Assembly: GCA_024291935.2 (NCBI GenBank)
Contig: CM044316.1
Span: 8,362,501 to 8,426,500, forward strand
DNA length: 64,000 bases
Direction of reading: 5' to 3'
Origin: Okapia johnstoni
Lineage: Eukaryota; Chordata; Mammalia; Artiodactyla; Giraffidae
Shown here: positions 45,601-57,200 of the stretch, piece after piece
Position numbering within the stretch: position 1 is the stretch's first letter
Layout of the letters: each line of letters opens with the position of its first letter
Position numbers and translations under genes: made by a program
The notes under the pieces: generated by a model
The model's input: the letters and a program-made list of their open reading frames with translations, nothing else
What the model was told of the DNA's origin: nothing
Databases searched by the model: none

Positions 45601-48600
45601 CCTAACATTCCAGGTTCCTATGCAATATTGCTCTTTACAGCATCGGACCTTGCTTCTATCACCAGTCACATTCACAACTGGGTGTTGTTTTTGCTTTGGC
45701 TCCATGAGAAACGCTGGGCTGGATGAAGCACAAGCTGGAATCAAGATTGCTGGGAGAAATATCAATAACCTCAGATATGCAGATGACACCACCCTTATGG
45801 CAGAAAGTGAAGAAGAATTAAAGAGCCTCTTGATAAAAGTGAAAGAGGAGAGTGAAAAAGTTGGCTTAAAGCTCAACATTCAGAAAACTAAGTTCATGGC
45901 ATCCAGTCCCATCACTTCATGGCAAATAGATGGGGAAACAGTGGCGACTGTGATTTTGGGGCTCCAAAATCACTGCAGATGGTGACTGCAGCCATGAAAT
46001 TAAAAGATGCTTACTCCTTGGAAGGAAAGTTATGGCCAACCTAGACAGCATATTAAAAAGTAGAGACATTCCTTTGCCAACAAAGGCCCATCTAGTCAAG
46101 GCTATGGTTTTTCCAGTAGTCATGTATGGATGTGAGAGTTGGACTGTAAAGAAAGCTGAGCGCCGCAGAATTGATGCTTTTGAACTGTGGTGTTGGAGAA
46201 GACTCTTGAGAGTCCCTTGGACTGCAAAGAGATCCAACCAGTCCATCCTAAAGGAGATCAGTCCTGAGTGTTCATTGGAAGGACTGATGTTGAAGCTGAA
46301 ACTCCAATACTTTGGCCACCTGATACGAAGTGCTGACTCATTTGAAAAGACCCTGATGCTGGGAAAGATTGAGGGAGGAAGGAGAAGGTGACGACAGAGG
46401 ACGAGATGGCTGGATTACATCACCAACTCAGTGGAGATGAGTTTGAGTAAACTCTAGAAGTTGGTGATGGACAGGGAGGCCTGGCGTGCTGCAGTACATG
46501 GGGTCCCAAAGAGTCGGACACGACTGAGTGACTGAACTGAACTGAACTGAACTGAGATTTCCAACACTGTGTTAGTTTCTCCTGTACAACAAAGTGAATC
46601 AACTATGTGTATACATATATCCCTTTCCTCTTAATTAGCCTCCAATTAAAATAAGTAAGTTAATTTAAAAAAAAAAATCCCTTCCCTCTTGAGCCTCCCT
46701 CCCACCACCTCCATCCCACCCTTCTAGGTCATCACAGAGCAGTGAGCTGAGCTCCCTGTGTTATACAGCAGCTTCCCACTAGCTGTCTATTTTACACATG
46801 GTGGTGTATATATGTCAACGCTACTTTCTCAGTTCATTGCACCCTCTCGTCCCCACCCCATGACCACAAGTCCAGTTTCTATGTCTGCATCTCTATTCTT
46901 GCCCTGCAAATAGGTTTGTCACTACTATTTTTCTGTATTCCACATAGCACTGCAACATCTTAACAATTAATGGAGAATTTAAGGAACATTCTAATAACAA
47001 TAACTGATATCTTGGATTTCCTGGTACTTTCACACTCCCAAGCCCTGCAGTTCTAAGCAACATCCAGGCGAAAAAGGAATCTATTGCTTCAGAAAAATAA
47101 TGTGGGGGAGGGGAGAAATAGGAGATTCCTGGCTTTTGTAGTTCCAAAGCCCCGGCTTTTGGGAGGAAAGAAAGGACTTAGATGAAAGATGAGAAGAAAA
47201 TATCATGATTTGAAGCAACTCCTGGAGTTCTCTAATAGTACAGTGGGTAAGAACCCACCTGCCAACATAAGGGACACAGTTCAATCCCTGGTCCAGGAAG
47301 ATCCCACCTGCTGCAGAGCAGCTAAAGCCCACGTGCCACAACTGCTGAGCCTGTATGCTGCAACTACAGAAACCCATGCACCTAGAACCCGTACTCCACA
47401 ACAAGAGAAGCTACCGCAACGAGAAGCCCAAACATCACAATGAAGAGTGGCCCCTGCTCGATGAAACCAGAGGAACCCCACATGCTGCCATTTGCAGCAA
47501 CATGGGTGGACCTAGAGAGTGTCATACTGAGTGAAGTCAGACAGAAAAGGAGAAATATCGTATGACATCTCTTGTACATGGAATCAAGAAAATGATACAA
47601 ATGAACTTACAAAACAAGAGACTCACAGACTTAGAAAATGAACTTATGGTTGCCAAAGGGAAGTGATAGTTCAGGAGCTTGGGAAGGTCATGCACACACT
47701 GCTATATTTAAAATGGATAATCAACAAGGACCTACTGTATAGCACATGGAACTCTACTCAATGTCATGTGCTAGCCTGGATGGAAGAGGGGTTTGGGGGA
47801 GAATGGATACATGTATATGTACGGCTGAGTCCTTTCACTGTTCATTTCACCTGAAACTACCATGACATTGCTAATCGGTTATACCTCAATACAAAATAAA
47901 AAATTTAAAGTTTGAAATAAATCAATAAATTTTTTGAAGAGACCAAGCATAGCCAAAAATAAATAAACAAAAATTTAAAAATAAAGCAACTCCTCTCCAG
48001 GCAAACTGATCTATAGAACGGAAACCAGATATGTAGTTTCCTGGGGTGGGCGGGAGTGACTGGAAAGATGGCCTGAGAGAACTCCCTGGGCTGTAGAAAC
48101 ATTCTAAATCCTGACTGGGTTGACAGTTACACAGATGCCTACATATGCCAAAACTCAGTGAATGTACACTTAAGATCTCTGCATTTTACTCTATCATATC
48201 TCATTCACTCAATCTTATTCAAGACCAAGATTCCCTAAAAGGTAAAGACAAAAGATGGCAATGGGAAGGAAGCCATGGAGATGTAGACGTGGTGGGTGCC
48301 AGAAAGAGGGCTCTGCATTTCATTCTCTGGTAGAGCCCGAGGTGATGGCCAAAACCCCAGATGGATATGAAAACTCTAAAAAGTAGAGGGACTGTGGACC
48401 TTGTTTCTTGGGTAAAACCCCAGAGAAGTATCAGGAAGTCAGAAAGAGCAGAGCGCTGCTCAGCCCATCAAATTAGCATAGCGCCCTGAAGCTGAAACTC
48501 CAATCCTTTGACCACCTGATGTGAAGAGCCAGCTCATTGAAAAAGACTCTGATGCTGGGAAGGATTGAGGGCAGGGGGAGAAGGGGGCAGCAGAGGATGA

Positions 48601-51600
48601 GATGGTTGGATGGCATCACTGACTCAATGGACATGAGTTTGAGTAAACTTCAGGAGATAGTGGAGGACAGAGGAGCCTGGTGTGCTGCAGTCCATGAGGT
48701 CACAAAGAGTCGGATATGATTTAGTGACTGGATAACAACAACAACTAGCACACAGTAGGTGTTCAAGAAATGTTGATTGAAATAATAAGTTAATAAGTGA
48801 GTTACACAGGCTTCCCAGGTGGCTCAGCAGTAAAGAATCCACCTGCAAATGCAGGAAACACGGATTCAATCCTAAGGTCAAGAAGATCCCCTGGAAAAGG
48901 AAATGGCAACTCCCTCCAGTATTCTTGCCTGGAAAATCCCATAAAGGAACCTGGTGGGCTACAGTCCATGGGGTCACAAAACAGCTGGACACGACTTAGT
49001 GGCTAAACAAAAAGTGAGCTACACACTTTGCACAGGTTATCTCATTTGATCTTCATGGTGACCCCCTGAAGCAAGGATTATTAACCCCATTTTACAGATG
49101 GGAAAGTTGAGGCACAGAGCAGTTAAATAATTTGTCCAGGATCATTCACCCAGTGGATGTCCCAGTGGATCTCAGCTTGGAATAAAACATTGAGGACCAG
49201 ATATGCGCTCCCCTCCACCTTGCTGCTGCTGCTAAGTCGCTTTAGTCATGTCCGACTCTGTGCGACCCCATAGACGGCAGCCCACCAGGCTCTGCCATCC
49301 CTGGGATTCTCCAGGCAAGAACACTGGAGTGGGTTGCCATCCTTCCTCCACCTTGACCCCGTCCATATAAGCCATCCCTACTCAGAAGAAAAACAGATGA
49401 TCCCAACTGATTGAGATTAAATCTACACCACCTTGGTATAACAGGAGCTCAAAAGAGGAAGGTAATGAGTTACTTAAAGCAAAGTTATATTTCTTAATTA
49501 CCTGAGTTTAGCTGATGTTTAGTTGGAATATGACTTACGCCTGCCCCATTCACATCAGCTAATCTAATCTCCAAAAAAATTCCTGTATTAACTTCTCAAT
49601 ACAAATGATGCTATGAAACAGAAAGATTTTTTTAAAAACAGAGAGGATACAGAGGGAAAAAATAAGATTATAGCTCTAAATCCAACCAAATCAATAATTA
49701 CATTAAATGTAAATGGTCTTTTGTTGAGTCATATGGCAGTTTTTCCTTTTTTTCTCTCTTTTTTTTTAATATTTACTATTTTTATTTATTTATTTGGCTG
49801 TGCCAGATCATAGTTGTGGCATGTGGGAATTTTAAGTTGCAGCATGTGGGAATTTTCAGTTGCAGCATGTGGGATTCAGTTCCCGGACCAGGGCTTGAAC
49901 CCAGGCCCACTGCATTGATAGCATGGAGTCTTAACCACTGTACCACGAGGAAAGTGAAAGTCGCTCAGTCATGTCTGACTCTTTGTGACCCCATGGACTA
50001 TACAGTCCATGGAATTCTCCAAGCCAAAATACTGGAGTGGGTAGCCTTTCCTTTCTCCAGGGGATCTTCCCAACCCAGGGATCGAACCCAGGTCTCCCTC
50101 ATCGCAGTCAGATTTTTTACCAGCTGAGCCACCAGGGAAGCCCAAGAATACTGGAGTGGGTAGAAGTTCCCATATGTTAGTTTTATTCCTAGTTTTTTAA
50201 GGAATTGCCACGTGTGCATGAATGCTCAGGCATGTCCGACTCTTTGCGACCACATGGACTGTAGCCTGCCAGGCTCCTCTGTCCATGGGATTTCCCAGGC
50301 AAGAATATTGGAGCAGGTTGCCATTTCCTCCTCCAGGGGATCTTCCTGACCCAGGGATCAAACCCATGTCTCCTATGCCTCCTGCATTGGCAGGCGGATT
50401 TTTTTTTTTTTAACCACTGATCCACCTGGGAATTGCCATACTATTCTCCATAGTGGTTGTATCCGTTTACACTTGCGTCAACGTTGTAGATAAATGGATA
50501 AAGACGATGTGGTACATATGTACAATGGAATATTACTCAGCCATAAAGAGCATGAATTTGAGTCAGTTGCAGTGAGGTGGATGAACAAAGAGTGAAATAA
50601 GTCAGAAAGAGAAAAATAAGTATCATATATTGATGATATATGGTATTGGCAAGGAAGGAATGGAGACATAAATGTAGAGAATGGACTGTGGACATTGGGG
50701 AAGCAAAGGGTAGGACAAATTGAGAAAGAGGCATTGACATATATACACTATCACACGTAAGACAGATAGTGAGAAGTTGCTGTATAACACAGGCAGCCCA
50801 ACCTAGAGCTCTGTGACAACCAAGAGGGGTAGGATCAGAAGCGGGAGCAAGGCTCAAGAAGGAGGGATATATACATATAGTTATGACTGATTTAGGCTTC
50901 CCTGATAGCTCAGTTGGTAAAGAACATGCCTGCAATACAGGAGACCTGCATTCGATCCTTACAGAACCAACACAACATTGTAAAGCAATTATCTTCTAAT
51001 TAACAAATTTTTAAAAAACTGTAAATGATCTTATAATACCAATTAAAAGCCAGAGATTCTCAGATTGAATTGAAAAAAGAGAAGACCCCACTATACGCTG
51101 TCAACAAGAAATCTTAAAATAATGACATAGGTTAAAATTAAAAGGAGGAGGAAAAATAAACCCGGCAAACACTAATAATCAAATAATGCTATGAGTTTTA
51201 TGGTCAAGAACAAAACTAGCTTCCTGGGCTCAAACCCCAGCTCTGACATTTACTAGTTGTAACAAGCAAGCTGCTTGAGTGAAATAAGCCTCAGCTTTGT
51301 CCTCTGTGAGGTGCTGATATGTAATGCTATGCACTCTGTGCAAATGGTCTTACCACCTAGCTTTGGTAGTATTTAGTCATTAAGGTTATCTACACTTATT
51401 TCAGTTCTCCTAGTACATACACACAGATGAAACTGTCTTTTTCTATCACTTTAAAACAAGAGTGCCCATGTGACTTTCTTTGTGAGTGCATGTAGGTAGA
51501 AATTTCTCCTCATAGACTTCCACCATTGAGCTATAGGCACTGGCTGTTATTTTAACATAACATAACCTCTCCTGACTCTCACCTAATTTATAGGGCTGTT

Positions 51601-54167
51601 GTTAGAATTATGTTAATGCATGTCAGATATCTGGAATACAGCCTAGAGAATAGAAAGTGCTACCAAAGAGATAGCCATTATTATACCTCCGTGTTAGAGA
51701 GGAAACTGAGACTCAGATTGGATAAGTCAGCGCAATCAGGATTTGAACTCAAGCAGTAATCTCAATATTAAAAGTTCTAGTGACTCAAAAGCAATTCCAG
51801 TTTCTTTACATTCAGGCCAGGGAAGGATGTGTAAATCCTAGGAGAGAGGCAGGCTGGCCCCGCTGGTTCTCAAGGGTGTGGAAGGGACAGCTCACCTGTT
51901 CATCAGAGTTACTGATGATGACCAAGTGAGAATAATTCTCCTGGCAGAACTTCCGGGCTTCATCCCATGACTTGGTGCTTGGCGAGAAGTAGTAACACTT
52001 ACCCTGAAAAGGGAGCCAGCCTTCAGGGCAGGTGACCCTGGTACAGTCTGGAGACAGGATAGGATTCTGTCAGAGTGGCCCCAGAACCAGGGTAATGTAC
52101 ATGGTATGCCATGTACAGGTGTTTAGGCTGTGCACTGCTAAACTCTAGCAGGGGTTGGGAGGGAACCATTCACATAGATTGCACTGAGAATCACTCCCAA
52201 GGATTTGTGCTCTGTACCGGCTCCACCATGCCCCACCCCCAACTCAGGGAAATTCCCCAAGTCCCACTTACCTAATAAGCCCCGAAGTTCCAGCAGGGAC
52301 TGGTTGGTGTCAGCTCTTATGCGCTCAATGTCCTTCTTCAGGCCAGCTAACCCCACCATGCCAGTCACTGTCAGCAGGAATGGGCTGAACGGTTAGAGAC
52401 CCAAACCCCTATCTACCCACCTACCAATCACTGATTGCAGACACACCAGAAAGAGGCAAGAGTTGTGTTCCCCACCATACCCATGTTCTAGTGGGTGATA
52501 CTAAAACTCAAAAACAACATGGTCAGTGCCCAAGAGGAATCCTAGAGTTACTCAGAGGAGAGATTAATCCCTGAGGCTTGAGGGAGAGTAGAGATGGTAG
52601 ACTTCCTGGAGGAGGCGGGTTTTAAAGGGAAAAGGTGGTTCTGTATTAGTGAGGAGGCTCAATAGTCAGGGACCACCTTGGAAGCAAAGATCCAGAGGCA
52701 AGCATGTTGGGAAAGGCTAGTGCAGTAAAAGTCAAGAAGAATCTCACAGGAGCTTGAGCTCCAAGTGGGATGAGGTCTGGCATCTGGGTCCTTGAATGCC
52801 AAGCCAAAAGTTTTGTATTGGACTCTGGACAGTGAGAAGCTGACGGTTTTTGAGTGTAAGAGTGGCTTGGTCTGAAGTGTGGGGTGAGGGAGTGTGGAAT
52901 GGAGCAGTTTTCAGACATCACCAATCATAGTGAAGGCCTCTTCTACAACTAATGTGTTCCCACTACTCTTGCACAAATTTGCCCTCCTCCAATACTCCCC
53001 AGGGTCATCAACAGATGACACTTCAATTAGACAAAATAGAAATATTAGATAGATAACTCATTAGATAGGTAGGTAGATAGATGATATATAGATGATTGAT
53101 AAATAGACAATAGATAGATGATTGATGAAGAAATAGATAACTGAAGGTAGATAACTAGATAGGTAGATGATTGATAAATAGAAAATAGATGATTGACAAA
53201 TAGATAATAGTAGATAGATAGACAGAAAACACATATGTTATCCTTGACATTCTTTCCTCTCACCCACCACCACTCCCACTCACCCATCCCCAGGGTCAGT
53301 CAGTTTTACCTCCTAAACCTTTCTACTCTACCTATTTCTCTTCAACCCCACAGCCACAACCCTCAGCTAAGCAACCATCCTCTCTCAACTACCCAACCTC
53401 TTCCCTGTACTTAAATGTTGCCTCCTACCACAGGGCCTCTGCACATGCCTGAGATTCTCAACTCCTTACCTAGTTAATTCCACATTTCCTGAGTCTAACA
53501 GATTCACTGCATTCCCTGCCCTCACTGGCCATAAGATTCCTGATGAAGCAGACAAGTTCATCACATAACTAACTTATGATAAATGTCATGAAACAGAAAT
53601 TCAAGAGGCAAGGAGAGGCCATAACAGGGTGTGAGCCTCAACTGGAGGCGTGGAAAGGCTGCCGTCGCTATGGTAAATTAAAGAGGGCTGCAAATTCTTT
53701 GCCCTTCCCCCAAGGAGTGGCAGGATTGCCTACCCTCCTTCTGAATCTAGGCTGGTCCTGTGACAAGTTTTGACCAACAGAGTTCAGTGGACTTGTGGCT
53801 GTGTAATTTCTGAAGCTGAGCCCTAACACCACCATGTTGTGAGGAAGCTCAAGTTACACATGTGGACAGAGGAGCACCCAGGTACCAGCCATGTGAGTGA
53901 AGCTTTCTGGAACCTTCCAGCCCAGCCCAGCTACCCAGTGACCCCAGCTCACCCCACAAAAAGTGAATGTACCATGCTGAGCTGTTCTGAATTCCTGCCT
54001 TGCAGATTTGCTGGGACAATAAGTGACAATCCTGGGAGGAAATAAATGCCATGTTTCTTTGCAACCACCCCCCAGAAAAATGACCACATTTCCAGCACTC
54101 GACAACCACAGTGACTCTCGGCCACCGTACTGAAAAATAGTGGAGGTCTAGATACACACATGTACGT

Positions 54168-54209
<42 letters not shown>

Positions 54210-57200
54210 TCCACAGGGACAGGGACTCTGTTGTGCTCACCCTCCTAAGTACCCATCCCCCACCCTGGTACCTAGCACAGTGCCTGACAAACATGGGGTT
54301 GGGGTTGGTGATGAAGCTGGATTTGACAATCATGTTGGTGCTCAACATGGCTTGAAGGGATGATTGACAACACTCACCATTAGCTCGCCATGCCATCTGC
54401 TGAAAGGTCAACATCTTCAGTTCTTCCACCAATTCCTGGTCTATAAGAAGGAGTCCAACTTGAGCCCAAGCCCTCCCATTTGTTGTTGTTCTTGTTTAAT
54501 CACTAAGTTGTGTCCGACTCTTTTGCGACCCCATGGACTGTGGCCCCCAAGTCCTCCCATACCCCTTGCCCAGCTTCTCTGTATCCCCCTTTCTCGCCTT
54601 ACTCACACTTGATTAGGGTCACAACCAGACCGGTGCAGCCCATGAGCAGTGACACCACTACCAGCAGACACAGGTACACCATCAGTCTCTCCTGGTAACA
54701 GCTAAGCCCTCCAAACTTCTCGCTGATCCAGGGTACTGGAGTTGCTGGGGGGTGGAGATGGGGACAGAGACACTGACGCTGGTGCTTCAGACAGTGAGGA
54801 AAGGACACTTGAGCTTTTCTCCAAGAGTGGGGATGGGGTGGACGGGGGCAAAGGATTAAGGTCGTGACTATATCATCAGGTGGGGTCAGCAAGAGAATGT
54901 CAAACAGAGCAAACCCTGAAAAAGCCCGGAACGTTTGTGGAATACATCCTATGTGCCCAGCATTCTGTCACACCCATATTATCTTCTTGAATCCTCACCC
55001 TTATGACATAGGTTTAATTGTTCCCATTTTGAAAATAAGTAAACTGAAGGCTTAGAGAGTTTGTGCATAACCTGGACCCAGTTCTTCTCTTTTTTATCCT
55101 TTTTTTTTAAATTGGGGTATAATTGCTTTACAATGTTGTGTTAGTTTTTGCTGTACAATGAAGTGAATCAGCTATATACACATATCAGTATATATACAGT
55201 ATATACATATATATACTATATAGAGAGTATATATATATATATATATATATATCCCCTCTCTTGAGCCTCCCCCCACCCCCTATTCCCACCCGTCTAGGTC
55301 ATCACAGAGCACCAGGCTGAGCTCCCTGTGCTATACAGCAGCTTCCCGCTAGCTGTCTATTTTTACACAGGGTAGTGAATACATGTCAATGCTACTCTCT
55401 CGATTCATCCCACCCTCTCCTTCCTCCACTGTGTCCACATGTCCATTTTATACACCTGTGCCTTTATTTCTGCCCTGCATATAGGTTCATCTGTACCATT
55501 TTTCTAGATTCCATGTATATGTGTTAAGATGCAGTGTTTGTTCTTTTCTTTCTGACTTACTTCACTCTTTTTGACAGACCCTAGCTCCATCCACATCACT
55601 ACAGATGACCCAGTTTCATTCCTTTTTGTGACTGAGTATGATATATTTGTACCACAAATATATCAAATTCCATGATATATATGTACCACACCTGCATTAT
55701 CCATTCATCTGTTGATGGACATTTAGGTTGCTTCCATGTACTGGCTATTGTAAATAGTATCCAGCTCTTCTCCTTAACATTTAGGATCTATAGTCGTTTA
55801 TGCTCCAGCAGCACCCCCACCCAAGTTGTTCCCCAGGGGCCCAAACTATGAACACTTGCATCCCCTAACTTACACGCAAACAGGAGGTAGGGCTTGAGGA
55901 GTACCTGGTAGCCATCCTGGGTCCCTAGGGGTCTGGTCTAAACTCAAAAAGGCGGAGCTTCAGAGAGGAAATGTCTTTCTCCCAGGGTCTAACTCCAGAG
56001 CTCACACACACTGGCCACCGTGGGAGGGGAGACAGAGGCACACCCAAAGGACTTACTGGCTACAGGCGGCTGGGATCGAAGATCCGTCAGATCAGTGCCT
56101 GGGAGAAAGGCAAGAGACGTTTATTCAGAAGTCACTGAAAGACTTTGTCTTCCAAGATTAACAACCTCCCCCAAGCCCTCTGATTTGTTCTTTGGTCAGA
56201 ACTGGGGAATTGAGGGGACTTCCCTGGTGGCACAGTGGATGAGAATCCAGCTGCCAATGCAGGGGACATGGGTTCTATCCCTGGTCTGGGAAGATCCCAC
56301 ATGCCTCGGAGCAATTAAGCCCATGCGCCACACCTACTGAGCCTGTGCTCTAGAGCCCAGGAACCACAACTAGTGAGTCCGAGTGAGCCAGCTCCTGAAG
56401 CCCGCGCACCCTAGAGCCCATGCTCTGCAACAAGAGAAGCCCACCCATCTCAACTAGAGAGTAGCGCCTGCTTGCTGCAACTAGAAAAAAAAGCCTGAGC
56501 AGCAAAGAAAACCCAGCATAGCTAAAATAAATTAACATTTTTAAAAAAGAAGTCACTGAAAGACTTTGTCTTCCAAGATCAACAGCCTCCCCTCAAGCCC
56601 TCTGATCTTTCTCTGGTCAGAACTGGAGGCTGGAGTAGGGACTTCCAAGTGCCCCCCTAGGACGTCGTAATGGGTATTCCTATGGCTCACCCAGCTGAGG
56701 AGTCAAGCTGGTGACAGGGGTGACATTCAGGCCTGGAAGGGATCAGAAAGACAGCAGTCAGGCACAGAAGGACCTCAGCCGAGGGAACAGGATGCTCCCG
56801 GCCCCAGATCCTCACCCGTGTTCTTTGGGAGCTTACAGGGAAGTGGGGGCCTCTCCGATTTCTTTCCTGAGGAGGGAGAAATGGTTGCTCAGGCTCAGAG
56901 CAGGACCAAGCCAGCACTGGGTCTCTGATACCCCCAGCCCCAGCTCACCTGCCCTGGGAGGTCTTGGTGGAGCCATCCAACCTGGAAAAGAGAAGCTCAG
57001 AGTCAGAGCTGGTCCCACGATGGGAATAGGTGGAAGCCAGTGATGCAAACAGGATTGAGATTGCAGTGGAGGGTTAGGGATGGGGTTGTGCATGAGAATG
57101 GAACTGGACTTAGGGATGGAGACAGGGTTAAGATACAGTGATCAGGGACTTCCCTGGTGTTCCTCCCAATGCAGGGGGCCGTGTTCAATTCCCATTCAGG

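Noticed and set aside
45596..46391. Two open frames resembling reverse transcriptase parts
   Set aside because: They are the internally deleted BovB in CLEC17A intron 10, bordered by target duplications.
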